Below, piece by piece: positions 37,101-48,600 of a DNA stretch of 64,000 nucleotides (the stretch's first letter is position 1; each line of letters begins with the position of its first letter). Both the position numbers and the translations under genes were made by a program. The notes under the pieces are model-generated. The model searched no databases. It saw only the letters and a list, made by a program, of their open reading frames with translations, and was not told where the DNA came from. The stretch spans positions 5,582,574 through 5,646,573 of the forward strand of contig WARS01000050.1 of assembly GCA_008933995.1 (NCBI GenBank), in the 5' to 3' direction. Source of the stretch: Datnioides undecimradiatus (taxonomy: Eukaryota; Chordata; Actinopteri; Lobotiformes; Datnioididae).

Positions 37101-37611
37101 TCCCAGCTAAGCACCGAACTTATCAATAATGAAGGCTTGTCAACAGTTGTTATCGGCTAGTGTATCCTAGTGTATCTGTGTTTTGTTTTATGGGTCTGCA
37201 GGCTAAAAAGAAAAAGAAGAATACACTGTGACCGCAATTAGATGGAAGAAAGAGACAAAATTGTTGTTTTAGTCATCAGTTCACAGACCATACCTTCTGT
37301 AGCCACTGGGTATTATTCTCCATGGCACTCTCCAGACTCTCCAGCTTCCTCTCCTGCCAGGAAGGCCTCTCCTTTTGGGCCTTGCCTGGCTTGGATTGGC
37401 TTGTATCAGGCTCTGTCTCAGGCGGGGAGTCACTCTGGAGGGTGTTAGTGACCTGAAAATCCTTTAAGGGATGGCAGTGGTCCACTTCAGGGAGGATAAA
37501 GGTGTAGCTGCAGGGGCCGTGCTGCACACGGTGCTGTTGGCGCTCTGAGCCAATCGCGGTGGCCAACAGGTAGGCCAGGTAGGCAACGGTCAGGGCCAGC
37601 AGGCGGCCCAT
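18660..37611 (-). CDS. angpt: Angiopoietin (ANGPT2/ANGPT4-like), complete, nine coding exons
   Basis: Secreted ligand of the endothelial Tie2 receptor family. The coding sequence joins 37611-37294, 32171-32016, 31289-31168, 29234-29002, 28535-28411, 25368-25267, 22208-22042, 19204-19074 and 18820-18660 on the minus strand: 1515 nt, 504 residues, with GT donors and AG acceptors throughout. Residues 1 to about 22 are a hydrophobic signal peptide. The N-terminal [10 protein letters not shown] block and about residues 80-275 form the superclustering and coiled-coil region. Residues 288-504 are a fibrinogen-related domain with cysteines at 292, 321, 441, 443, 445 and 458, and the Ca-binding DRDND run at 435-439. 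Length and exon phases fit the family (about 495-503 residues in mammals). VQHGxCSYTF, LPEVDHC, YYP and KWYYWKG resemble ANGPT2; GEHWLGN and YSL resemble ANGPT4; so the paralogue is unresolved. Oddities are Arg386 in place of the usual Trp, and an unusual NLMATM stretch near the C terminus. Confidence 0.96.
19074..19204 (-). CDS. angpt: Angiopoietin coding exon 8 (residues 408-452 split)
   Basis: Exon of 131 nt encoding [16 protein letters not shown] and [17 protein letters not shown]. It carries the calcium site (Asp437 and Asp439 by comparison with ANGPT2) and three clustered cysteines (441, 443, 445). The split first codon AG|C gives Ser where mammals have Arg. The acceptor aaatccag has a weak polypyrimidine tract; the donor is G|gtacac. 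Confidence 0.93.
20051..20108. repeat. Compound (GT)n microsatellite in angiopoietin intron 7
   Basis: Two GT runs interrupted by tctgtttgtctgtcg. Confidence 0.9.
22042..22208 (-). CDS. angpt: Angiopoietin coding exon 7 (residues 353-407 plus 2 nt)
   Basis: Fibrinogen-related domain exon of 167 nt, from [14 protein letters not shown] to GEDHNY. Acceptor aatccag, donor AG|gtgacc. GEHWLGN is the hallmark of this domain. The usually invariant DWEGN motif reads DREGN here, with AGA coding Arg386 at 22107-22109. Confidence 0.95.
25267..25368 (-). CDS. angpt: Angiopoietin coding exon 6 (residues 319-352)
   Basis: Fibrinogen-related domain exon of 102 nt, phase 0 to 0: [18 protein letters not shown], then [15 protein letters not shown]. 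It includes Cys321 and the GGGWTV core. The acceptor is ttccacag and the donor is ATG|gtaggt. Its length equals the mammalian exon. Confidence 0.95.
25530..25944. repeat. MITE-like element with terminal inverted repeats, in angiopoietin intron 5
   Basis: The left end TTTAAAGCAGCAATATG and the right end ATATGCAGCTTTAAA form imperfect inverted repeats (11 of the first 12 bases match). It is A/T-rich with no ORF. The inner 19-mer gctgaaagatgctaaaatg (25788-25806) recurs exactly at 51262-51280. It lies 161 bp from the exon 6 acceptor. Confidence 0.55.
26178..26191. repeat. Poly-G tract in angiopoietin intron 5
   Basis: 14 consecutive G on the plus strand (C14 in the transcript). Confidence 0.95.
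28411..28535 (-). CDS. angpt: Angiopoietin coding exon 5 (residues 278-318)
   Basis: Linker and start of the fibrinogen-related domain, 125 nt. It encodes [10 protein letters not shown], then [12 protein letters not shown] with Cys292, then GIYSIRLP. The acceptor is tttttgcag and the donor is CAG|gtagta. [12 protein letters not shown] resembles the ANGPT2 linker. Confidence 0.94.
29002..29234 (-). CDS. angpt: Angiopoietin coding exon 4 (residues 199-277)
   Basis: Exon of 233 nt that finishes a split Ser codon, then encodes [18 protein letters not shown] and a Gln/Leu/Glu-rich heptad region ending LLAMVNHCN. Asn250 (NST) is a sequon. The donor G|gtatac is weaker than the others. The heptads and the DTVQQLL stretch match the end of the angiopoietin coiled coil. 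Confidence 0.93.
31117..31160. repeat. (TG)22 microsatellite next to the exon 3 donor of the angiopoietin gene
   Basis: Perfect 44-bp run. In the transcript it is (CA)22 beginning 7 nt after the splice junction. Confidence 0.98.
31168..31289 (-). CDS. angpt: Angiopoietin coding exon 3 (residues 159-198 plus 2 nt)
   Basis: Coiled-coil exon of 122 nt, beginning [14 protein letters not shown] and ending LSDKN plus AG. Asn161 is a glycosylation sequon. The donor is AG|gtgagcg, and a (CA)22 run starts 7 nt inside the downstream intron. The upstream intron has a UG-rich run then a short U tract 20-49 nt before the acceptor. Skipping this exon would shift the frame. Confidence 0.94.
31307..31338. 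repeat. CA-rich tract just upstream of angiopoietin exon 3
   Basis: Interrupted CA/GACA run on the plus strand. In the transcript it is UG-rich and then U-rich, 20-49 nt before the exon 3 acceptor. Confidence 0.9.
32016..32171 (-). CDS. angpt: Angiopoietin coding exon 2 (residues 107-158)
   Basis: Coiled-coil exon of 156 nt, phase 0 to 0. It begins LENFIQENV and ends with the family signature [12 protein letters not shown]. The acceptor is ccttacag and the donor is CAG|gtgagc. Length and both boundaries match the vertebrate angiopoietin exon exactly. Confidence 0.95.
32172..37293 (-). other. Angiopoietin intron 1 (5122 nt)
   Basis: Donor gtatgg, acceptor ccttacag. It contains the interspersed repeat at 34252-34760 and a non-repetitive stretch at 33240-33490. 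No further exon was seen. Confidence 0.85.
34252..34760 (+). repeat. Interspersed repeat with internal tandem units, in angiopoietin intron 1
   Basis: Two diverged units start with tggattga at 34252 and 34399, 147 bp apart. Each has a ttcat block followed by a gactttnngatc-type block. A third partial unit (cctcaggatgagttgtaata) starts near 34550. This is the common percomorph repeat of tggattgccatgaaatttgg type, recognised from general knowledge. Confidence 0.55.
37294..37611 (-). CDS. angpt: Angiopoietin coding exon 1 (residues 1-106)
   Basis: The ATG at 37611 sits in a good context (GAC before, G after) and opens a hydrophobic signal peptide, [19 protein letters not shown]. Then come the conserved [13 protein letters not shown] block and the start of the coiled coil, ending ENNTQWLQK. 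Asn99 is an N-X-T glycosylation sequon. The donor is AAG|gtatgg, phase 0, at the same residue as in mammalian angiopoietins. A Pro/Ser/Lys-rich linker around residues 60-85 looks longer than in human ANGPT2. Confidence 0.95.
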
Positions 37612-38170
37612 GTCAGGGGAAAGATAGGGAAAAGGGGGAGGGAGGAGGTGGCTCCACCTGGCAGAGCAATGAAGTGAGTCAGGTGACTTTCCTCTTTGGT
37701 CCTCTGTCTGTCCTTAATCTTTTCTGTCTCTTGTTAAAGTGTCCCACAAGACTCTGGCTCTGTCTTCCTACTGTCTTCCCAGTCCAACACCTTCTGCTCC
37801 TGTCTCTGTTTTATCACTTTGTCTTCTTCACTGTTGGCTGGTCCTCCGTTTTACTGATGCATCCAGGAGATGTCTTCAGCCCAGTTCCTGCTCCCAGTGT
37901 TCCTCGTGAGGGCAGACAGAAAACACACGCACAGGAAAAAGGGGATTGCCTCCTATTGTAACTCCAACACTCAGCCAACGCATGCAGTTCAGTCCAGGAA
38001 ACCAACAGCAGACTTCCCTCCCACCATTTATCTCTCCTCTGAAAAGTTGCTTTCCTTACTGCCTTCTTTTCAAGCTGCTGGAGTCCATGCGTTCGTCCGG
38101 AGGAGAGGGGAGAGGAGGGGTGGAGTAGAGAGTAGCCAGCTTCAGGACGTTGGCTGAAGTGTTAAAGCTC
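37612..38170 (-). promoter_or_regulatory. 5' UTR and proximal promoter side of the angiopoietin gene
   Basis: Sequence directly upstream of the ATG, read on the minus strand. It holds many GGAA cores (TTCC on the plus strand near 37689, 37766, 37776, 37884, 37898, 38012 and 38053), compatible with the ETS sites usual in endothelial promoters. No clear TATA box is visible. The transcription start cannot be placed. Confidence 0.25.
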
Positions 38171-38388
38171 TTAAAGTACAGAGAGAGTGTGGCTAACTCT
38201 ACACACACACATACACACATGCACCTTCTTAGCACATAATCACTCAACCACCCTTCCCTGCTTCACTTTCTGCCTCCACTTACAGTACTCCTGTTTGCGG
38301 GGGTTAGAAGAGGAAGCTACAAAAATACCCACTGCTCACCACAAGAGCAAGAACTGGGAACTTTCTCTGACAACTTTTTGCTCCCTCC

Positions 38389-38391
<3 letters not shown>

Positions 38392-38425
<34 letters not shown>

Positions 38426-38463
38426 CTCTCACTCTGCAATCCAAATGTGCTTTATTGGCATGA
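38392..38463. repeat. (CT)n plus gctttattggcatgac repeat
   Basis: (CT)n at 38392-38422, then gctttattggcatgac from 38449. It resembles the tract at 15092-15346. Confidence 0.5.
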
Positions 38464-39380
38464 CCATAATTAATTAAGTACAATACCTCATGCATGTTAA
38501 ACACAGGTTAAAATGTATTATAAACGGCAAAATAATAAAAGTACGATGATTGAAAACAGAAAGTATAAAAGACAATAAATGGTTTGCAATTAAAAGTTTT
38601 AAACTTAAGGTACAATTAGTGTATTTTTCACAAGTTTTTGACTGTATTGGTCAGAAGTGAGATGTGGTCAAAAGCTCATGCTACATGCTCAGACAGGTGT
38701 TTTGCCCACCACTACTACACATCAAACACTGTGCAATTACAAAATGGAAGCTGGAAAATGTAAATTATACTTCATTTAACAAAAAACCCCCATTTTTTAA
38801 AATTAGGATATGATCAGAAATAAAAGCTAAAAAAAGAGAACGAGATAAGTAATTGAACTCTGTGGTATAAAGGTAACAGTGAAAACCATGGATAGAAAGA
38901 GATACAAAAATAAAAAACAGAGGGATTTTGAAGCAGGCGTTGTTCTGCTGGTTCCCCTCAGGCTGTTACATGCTGTGACGTATGTTGCTGCTTCCACAAA
39001 AATACCAGTTTTTCCCCTTTTTTGAGTGTTGCTTTGGTGGTGGTCTGCCTTGAATTATTGGTATGGGAGTTTTATTCCGGTGTTAATGTGTCTTTGTTTT
39101 CAATCAATGTATTTAGTTATTATCACATTTTAGTTTAAATTCCCCTTTTATAGAATGAAACATTAGTGATACCGCAGCTATTGTGTCCAGTTTCCTGCTC
39201 TTCAAAACAAGGAGAAAACATTATTGGATTTCATTTCTCGTTTTAGTTTCTAAGCATTAAGAATCCAAATAGCTGTGCAGTGTTGGATTACTATGAACCT
39301 GTGTCACTAGAGTTAGGAATTCATGCGCCCTCTTAACAAAATGTGTCTATTTTAAGCATCCATTGTGCTGTAAAGTTTGA

Positions 39381-39461
39381 GTTCCAGTTGAAAAGTTGTA
39401 GCTAGCATCCTTTTAAAGCAGAAGCTAGTTTGACAACTTCCAGCTGAAAAGTGGAAGCTAG
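39381..39461. repeat. Local imperfect duplication
   Basis: gttccagttgaaaagttgta (from 39381) and cttccagctgaaaagtggaa (from 39437) match at 21 of 25 positions over the full unit, offset 56 bp. Confidence 0.6.
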
Positions 39462-42149
39462 TCAGCCTAGCTTACTAACGTTAGCGCTAATTCCCTCTAG
39501 CCAATACTTTCACTTTTGTGTTATTTCAACACTTGCTGAGTTCTTGTCAAGCTCATGCACAGTGTGTTGTGTTTATCCCATTAAACAAAGTAGGGAGGGC
39601 TAGTTAACATCAGCTGTCTCCTTTTTATGGGTCCAGGTGTGTCAATGGCAAATGACCAGACCATAAAATCTGAGCAACAGGTTGTCCTCCAACCTTCTTG
39701 TTGTGAGTAATAACGAATGATGGGGAACAGTGCAACACATCCCCCACTAAGATGTCTGTGTGACCATTGGAAATGGAATAATATTTCAGACAATGGTTAG
39801 TTTTGGTTTACTTCCCAAACACACAGATTAAATTACGAGTACTATTTTGTGAGTTAGAGCCAAAAAATCACAACCCGTGGAGAATGCTAATTGCTTGACT
39901 TTCGACCAAATAAATACTCAAGTCAAACCAACCAATAATATTGGAGTTTCTTAGCCAAATAAACATTAATTTCTGCTTAACTTATTAATTCAGATAACTA
40001 CATTTCATTTCACTTTTTTCCTTTATTTATAGGCTTTGGCTGGTCCAAAGTGAAGACCAGCTAGATGAGACTTGTCTCTGTCCTCCTCTGTTGGCAACAC
40101 AGACCTCTACAGTGGTAGGAGTTGCATTTTGTGCATTTTTAAGCATTTATAAAATTTCATTTCTCTTTTTTAGATACCACTTATAAGTAGAAATTGATAA
40201 ATTCAGCTTGGCATTCACTGTTTTTACTCTTTCTGTATACTCAGAGGATGTTCTCTCTCACAGTCTATCTCACTAAACCCTAAACACCTGTCCCTCACTT
40301 TTCATTTCCTCAGTCTATACAATAATTATTTTTTTTCATATCAGTACTGTTTTCAAATGTGTCATAGAGGCCTTGCTGGTCTTATCTCTAGCTGTGCTAT
40401 AAAACATTCAGGACACACTACAGCACAGATTGTCCACTTAATCATAGTCTGAATGGACATAGTCACAGCAGGGCACCAAACTCACTTTCAATACATCCTG
40501 CTTCTTTTCAAAACCCTCCTGTGACAGTGATCAAATACCTTTGACTCAAGCAAGCAAAATAAAAACTCCCCAAGAGTGGCAAGAGAGGAAGCTGCCCTGT
40601 CACACATCCGACATGAGGACTGCTTGTTTGCTTCCTGTGATCAATACTCCCAGAGAGGAACAAACCAATATTAGACTTTCAAATTTGACATTTTCTCTCC
40701 TCCTCAGTTTTGTCTCTTGTTTGAGGTCTTTCCCATATTATTGGTAAAGTGTGTGTACAGTATGTAGTCTTAATATTGCATATGCTGTTCATGCATTGAA
40801 GAACCTTAGCCCTTATCTCTCAAGCATGATGAGCATTCCACACTGCCACTGTTGTGTGGACGCTTAATGACCCAGCAGCTTTAAAACCCAGTGTGTGGCC
40901 CGATCAGTCAGCAAAGCAATGACTTGCATCTGTAGCAATATTCATCAGCTTATAGCATATCCTGGCATGTGTGATTTGTATATGCAGCACATCAGCTTTT
41001 GACCATGGCAATATTGACTGATTTTCATTAGTAAAATAACTTGATTTCATTGATGATGCTGCTGCTGATACTTTCACAAGTAAAGTTGACAGTTTGGGAT
41101 GTTCTTCTGTGAAAAACAAGCAAAACAGATTGTTTTACTTCAACCACCAACTATAGTGTGGTTTTGTTTTATTATGCACAGCATCTCTCTCTGTAGACGT
41201 TGGTCAGACAAATTGACTTGTATGTTGATTAAATTAAATGGCTTCCAACTACTGTTCACAGCAAGAAGTATTCCCTCTGGTATCTGCTCTTGCCATGAAT
41301 AATAATCATATGTCACTTTGTGTTCACAGTTGCAAAAATCTGGAAACCTCGATATGAGAAACACAAGATAATTGTAAAAGAAAGACGTTTTCCCACTGAG
41401 ATGATTTATGGACAAACACAAGCATGCTGCTGTTTTTACTGTATGTGTAAAACATATTTACATGTGAGACTTGTATTGGAGTGAAATGATAGATGGATAT
41501 AGCAAGTGTATTGGGTAAGAGGACACAGCTAAGTAATGATCTCGTGCAAACTCACTGACACTGTAATATCCAGAGGGAGAACTTTGAATGTTGTTCCCCT
41601 TGTGGCCTCTTTCTGGAGAATAAAAAGAGCACATTCACATTTTACTGCACTTAGTTTTTCATATAAAGACAGACCAAGGAGGAAGATGGGATTAGATCTT
41701 TTTGGCAGAGGACAGGACCAAACAGAAATAAACCAAGTGGCAATCTAAGAATGTCCCATCGGACAACGATGTATTGATATGATTATTTATGGAGATGGCT
41801 TGAACAATCAAACTGCCTAAGGTCCATTGTGTGTTCAGACATACACAATGTATCATCTGACAGTTTCCAGTGTTCAATCACAACATGAGAGTGAATATTA
41901 AACAGAGTCTGCTTTCACTTACACAACTGGATATGAGCAAAAGTGAAAAGTAGTTGTTGCAGTGTGCTGAGAGGAGTTTGACTGCTGTCCAGTATTCTTT
42001 CATAAAACAAATATCTGCTCATAAACCAGGCCTACATCCCATTCCGAAACACGCCGCACAGTGCTTCACATGATATATATCTGTGCAAAACAGGTAAGCT
42101 GGATACATGTGGAACAAGCACTTAATCATGCACTCATCTCTTTCTCACA

Positions 42150-42470
42150 TGTTTTACATATACATCATATGCATATCCTGAAATTTGGTGCAGACATTCA
42201 TTTACCCCACAAGATAAAATTGTTATAAATTTGGTTGGTTGGTTGAATGATTTGGTTTATGACCAAATACATGAAACACAGATGATATTCCCCTCAGGCT
42301 CATAAAATTGGCAAATGCTCACAAACACCCTAAACTAAAGTGATGATCATAAACAGTGCACTGGCCAAAAATCAACATGTGAGCATTATTCCTGTGAGCA
42401 TGCTGACATGCTGATGTTAGCATTACTGCCTGACAGCGCTATTAGCATGGCTGTAAGTTGTTTGTGTGCT
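42150..42470 (+). repeat. Second copy of the ttgccatgaaattt-type interspersed repeat
   Basis: Contains tgaaatttggtgcagacatt, tttggtttatgaccaaatac and gacatgctgatgttagcatt, the same family and orientation as 34252-34760 but retaining its 3' part. Confidence 0.55.
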
Positions 42471-45400
42471 CATGTTTTCATGGTCATGGTGTAAAATTTA
42501 AAAAGTGGACAAATAGAAAACTGAGGTTTTCACTGTATTAAGTAAATGTTACTGTTACATGCTTAACCATATGATCATCAGAACATAACATACATGTTAC
42601 CAGAAAAACTGGAATGTCCTTCACGTGATGAATTATGTGTTACAGTAAAAACCTGCATTGATATATTTTCCCATCAGTCATCTGCACTATTTTTAGATTT
42701 GTCCCAGAAATTTGAAGGAAACATCTCATGTATAAGGTTAAGTGCTTTGTTTATAGAAATGTACATTTCAAAGATAAACACATTTTCTGCCATATAAAAC
42801 AAAGTATGATGTAAAAAGAAATTGCCTGGGGCCCATAATTCACAGTGTGCTGCAGTTTAACGCTGTCCCAGGGGAACGCCGGTTGTTTAGTTTAGTGTCT
42901 CCTGTCAGGCCGAGGTATTTCCCGTTGCTCCCTGAAGGCCCTGAATCAATCCGCCTGCTGGATTTGAAGGTGACATTTAGCCTCCCCTCCCTCTGGTCTG
43001 AGTATAGAGACTAGGTTTCTTCCTTGTCTGCACTACTTGTCACCTAACCTTGTCTCCTGAGAAAAGTGCAAAAGTGACAGACAAAGAAAAAAGTGAGAGA
43101 GAGCAATTGTTTTGTGTTAAAATGTGATTAAGGAAAGGGAAAAACAAGCGGCCAGTACATTATTTTATTTTTTAAACGCCAAACTTGCTGAGAGTTTTCA
43201 CTATGCTGGGCCCATCCGTAGCCCCACGCCGTGGGACTCATCACTCCACACAGCAATCTAACCCTTCCTCCTGGGCAGGGTGGAAAACCAGAGAGAGAGA
43301 ACAGAACTGCCCCAGATTCCCCTTAAAAGTTCCTCCTTTAAAGGCCCGTCTGAAACACTTAACACCCTCATCTACTCTCATCTACTCAGGCTGTCACTCA
43401 CAAATGACCATCTGTTTAAGATCTGTTTGTTCAGGCTGGTAAATGAGAGAAATGTGAGTAGTGCCCAGCTCAGGCTGGCCCGTAGCTGTCTGCAGTGGGT
43501 TAATAATAATTATGATAACAATGATGATGTTAGCATAGCTTTAGTGCCTCGCCTCATGCTGTTTCTGGGAGAACAAGGCATCCAGGCAACAGAGAACCCA
43601 TGGGAGCTGTTCTGAAGAGAAAACAAAGTTTAGCTACGCTAATTTGAACTGGAAATAAGATGAACTTGAATGAACCGCATCTGACAAACCAAAGAGTGAG
43701 ACAAGTCCTGCTATAGTCAGTGTTCATTAAAGCCACACAGGGTGACTAAATCAAACTCCTGATGTGTTCACCCTCTTGTGGGTCAAATCACTTGGGCAAA
43801 GGTACTTGAAGATGACATAATCACAAAGTGACTGGTCCAGAACAAACAGAGCTCCATCTTCAGAGCTGGAGACTGAATTGTAACTCAACTGGCATAGAGA
43901 GTGATTCACCATGGACCCTTTTGATTGTGTACACAATGATACGCATTCATTTCCATGGAGACTAAACAAATAGAACGGCTGGTGTTCCTCTTTCCCGATA
44001 CAGGATAGCGTTACCTCTCCTGACCCGTCTATCAAAGCAGTCCGGCTATTCCAAAGAGGAAATTCCCACACTGGCAAGAAAAATTCATTATTGGCCATAA
44101 AAAACGACCTTACTGCAATTAAAAAAATGAAAGGTAGTTGTGCGTAATTGATTGAGGCTGATGCAGACAGAAAAAATATTGGCTTTGACAAATGCGCACT
44201 TGAGAACAAACAGATTCCAACCCTAGCATTAACTCAAATAGGAAGCATAGACAGGTAAGGAATTGTGAGAATTTAGCTCTTTGTGTATGTTCAAGCCTGC
44301 CAACCACTCTACACAGACAATTTAACAGCCCTCATAAAAACAGGAACATTAAGCAAAGCAGGTCCAGATCCACGTCTGTCTCCCATCGACCTTCCTCATC
44401 CGCACCCCATTTGATCCACTTCCCTTGAATGAAAAATGTTCCGACTTCGCTTTTCCTTTATAAATTTCACCATCTAAATTGCTATTCCTATCCGTCTGTG
44501 ACACATACAGTCTGCTATGTAAAGGCTGCCTGTTACACAGCCCGGAGACCATTATTCATAGCAAGCTGTCTCTTGTAAAACACCGAAAGGACCTGTTCGA
44601 AGCCTGGGCGCAATTAATTAGAGGAATAGGCAGATGAACACTGTAATGTGGGGTTTTTTTTTTACTACTGTTGCTTCCTGCCCAATTGCTTATGCAGTAT
44701 CTTAACAGAAAGTGCTGTGAAGCTTGGTAAAGGTGCAATAATGGCAGTGATGTCACAACAGAGGCTAACCTGTAAACCAGCAGGAAACTTATCTCCTTCA
44801 CACAATCGTGTCACCTTTGCTCTTCCAACATGTCTGTTTGCATTCTTTTCCACCCCTCTGGTTAGAAAGACTTTCAGTGGCTCCACACATGACTTCACTA
44901 TTAAGACCAGTAATGTGCTTCATATGTGATTTCAAACTGTAGTGTGTGAGAAAGCAAGTGTGTGTGCCTGGTCAGGAGGCACCTCTCTTGTTGCGCAGTG
45001 AGATTAGGTAATACAAAGCATTTTATGGATGAAATGCATATTGGAAGCAGCTGCTTTTCCCTAGCTGTTCTCGCATCGCCTTTGTTGTGTGTTGAGGATC
45101 AGGAAGTCTGCCCTGACTGTTGCTACTTTCCAAGCTAATGAAAAATCTAGCACTACAGATATGGAGGTTTGAAACTGTTTCCTTTGTGTAATGTCATCGA
45201 AGGTGGGTTCTTTTTAGGTGCCTGCAGTGTCACATTAATATCCCATCAGCATGTGTTTGAGAAAGAACCAGGGAAACACGGAAACAGTCTGCTTATGGCC
45301 ATGCAGTTCTGTACTTAGATTAGGTTTACCATGGAACACATGCAACCTGACCTCTGACCTCACACACACTCAGTAGTCAGTTTCCTTTTCCTGATACCAG

Positions 45401-45590
45401 CACCTGGGTGCAGTTTTCCACTTTTCATTTTTCACCCCAGGGGGTATCCTGTGTGTGTGTGTGTGCGTGTGTGAGAATGAATGTACATCTTAGGCCCCTA
45501 CCGTCCGGTTCTGGAGGTGGTAACATGGTCTCTGATTAGAGCTCATTAGTGTGCAGCATTTCAAAGGACTTCAGTTCACTGATGAAGAAT

Positions 45591-45593
<3 letters not shown>

Positions 45594-45626
<33 letters not shown>
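45594..45626. repeat. (TG)n microsatellite
   Basis: Perfect TG run in the intergenic spacer. Confidence 0.95.
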
Positions 45627-45628
<2 letters not shown>

Positions 45629-48600
45629 TCCTTTGAGGGTGTGTGTCAGTGTGAATGTATGTTTTTAGCTTTATATTACTTGCAGGTTTTGCCAAACAGA
45701 GGTTTACCTGACATGGCAATGAGCTGTAACTACATAAACTCTTCATTGGAGACTCAAGGGTCTTCAGGCTGTCTGACAAACAGCTTAACTGATAGAAAAG
45801 CTGTAATGGAATAGAAATGCCTCATTTCATGCCTTTTAAAGCTGATTATTTACTCATATACCATAAATAATGGCTTAAATCTACTTTGCCTTTAGACAAA
45901 GTAGCAGAGGAAACACTGAGTAAAGACTTTTTGTATGTAGTGTGTGTCTATGACTAAGGCTCTACTTTCAGTGTTCTTAAATCTAATTTAAGAAAATAAA
46001 TATAGCATTTTTCATTATTTAGTATTCTTGCAATTTATCTAGTTAATAGTTTACAGGCATTAAATGTATCTATTTAGTCATGGCCACCTGCGCATCTGTT
46101 ATTCATATACATATTGTTCACAATATTTATATTTTGATTGATTGATTGATCCAAATTGATTTGATAAATGAGGTTGTGGTTACATCAATTTATATATGTC
46201 TAAAGTCATTATGACTGCTATCGTTAAGCAGATTGTCTAAACATTTAGCAGCAAATTTTTCTTCTTTATCTCCATCATGGTTATATTTATTATGGCCCCG
46301 TTTAATTTTGTACAAACACAGACAGAGATACCGTGAGTTTGGTTCATCAAAATGGATATTTTCTTTCCAATTATTTAGCTTTTAACTTTAGCTTTAGCTA
46401 AGATTAGTCATGTCTGTCTCCCCAGCTAGCTAGCTCAAACTTGACATGGCTCCCTAGGCATGTATTAAAATTAAACTGCTTTGAGAGAAAAAAAAAAAAG
46501 ATAAAGAGAAAACAAAACAGACCTAGATCACACTATTTACTATTATTATTTATTTACCTAAATATACTGAGACAGGGTTTGAAGTGGAGAATGCATTGCC
46601 AAGTTGGAGCTGTGCAGAAAATTATGATTGTCCATCTGCAGTATCTTTTCATTGGCTTGTTGGACTGTAACTGTTCACAAAAACATCAAACTAAGCATTT
46701 TACGCTGCATCAAGACATTGTATACACAAATAAAATTCGCTGTACAGAAACAACTCCATTCATGGACATGTCCAAAAAGAAAAATAGTCTTCCTGCCTGA
46801 CACAAACACACATAGAGGACCATTCTGATTGGATTTCACTGAAGTCTTCGGAACATTATGTCCACTTGAATTATAGTTTTAAAGCTTCATTTGTTCCCAT
46901 TAGGCTATCCATCACACCGGGGCTTGCTTAGTCACTGAGTAGTTTCATCAAGCTGGAGAAATGCATATGATTGAGAGAGATAGAGCAAAGAGTTGAGAGA
47001 GGAGAGGAGTGGAGAGAAATGGCAATGACGGTGAAGAGAAAAAGAAGCATGCAGATAAGTGGTTGTAAACGAAGGAATTAAAGAGAGGGAGAGAGCTGGG
47101 GAGAGAGATGTTACTATGACCTGGAGGGAGATAAAATGTGTGGATAAAATGGGCGAGCAACAGCAGCAGCGAGGAGACCGGGCAGAGAGAGGAGTCATTT
47201 AGACAGATTGATGGTGATGAGGGAGGACTTGAGATCCCTCCAATACTGATAACTACTCACGACTGCTCAGACTCAGAAAATGGGCTGTGTGTGGTTCTGT
47301 GTGTGTTTGTTTTTTTCTCATTTACTCATGGCACCGTCCCTTGCTACAATAGTAGCTCCAGAAAAGTGACCTTGACATGAGGTGGGATCCAAACACTATT
47401 AAAACAGAACATCCGTCTGTTTATACCTGCATTGAACTAAAACACCAATTTCAGCACTGCCTCCAAATTCAATTCTAGGTCCCAGGTTGATTCTGTGTCA
47501 CTTTCTGTTTGGTGGTAGGAAAAAGGAAAGACAGAACTGTGGTGAGGACAAAATGTCCTCGAAAAGCAACTAGTCATGAGCTGAAACACACAATTACACA
47601 CGCGCATAAATGTGTCCTATAATGGAATCTCATTATAACGACTTGTGCCATGAAATTGTCCCTGCCCGCATTATCAAACATGTAATTAACCCTCTTGTAG
47701 CTTATCAGGGCTAATCGAATATTGAGTCTTTTTAACTGCATGTCCATCATTTAAAAGCATTTTTGTTCCATGACCAAATCTCCTTTTGTGAGATCCGTTC
47801 TTCACCTCTGCGAACAGCTATTGCTTCCAAACAGCCTTCATAGCACAGCTTGTAATTTTCTTGTTTAAAGCAAAGTATACCACACACAATTGTGTTTGTT
47901 TCTCTGGCAATCAAGAGCACAAGGAAATTGTGTTTTCATGGCAACTCCTTCTAGCATCTCAATGTTACCTTTGTCCCAGCTACTTTCCATTTCCTTTTTA
48001 AATTTACAAAGCCTTTTGACTTTGTTGTACAAGTGTTGATTCATGTTACATTTGTTATGCAGCTTAGCATTATGTTTGAACAAACAGTACCATAAAAATA
48101 TGGTATATACCATAGTCACATGACCCAGAAATCATTTGATGTGCTGCATGCATATGTGTTTACAAGGAGGAAGTATCAATTCAGATGAACGTGTTAAAGG
48201 AAAATGCTGTCAGCAATATGGATCACTGGCCTCACAGGGTTTCAATCAACCATGCAATATGAGAGAAAAAGGTATCGTAACTCTCTCCAAAATGTCAGTG
48301 ACAAATGTGCTGTGAGAGAGCTCTGAAGGTTGCGTGTTATTGGGAGAAGAGGGAGGAACGACAAGGAGTGAAAGAGTGCAAGATAAAGAGATGGATGGAG
48401 CCGGACAGGAGACAGAAAAGGGGAATGTTTAGAGATAACATAAATGAAGACAAGTAGGAATGAAGAGAGAGAGGGAGAGTTCACAGAGTCCAAAGAAGGA
48501 AGAAGTTGGTTATAAGAAGACACAATGCCACAGGTTGAGGTTAAAACTTAAAAACGAGCATGTCTTATCGTACAAGATCAGCCCGAGGGATGGGAGGAGA

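Noticed and set aside
37612-38300. TATA box for the angiopoietin gene
   Set aside because: No convincing TATA motif on the minus strand in this interval.
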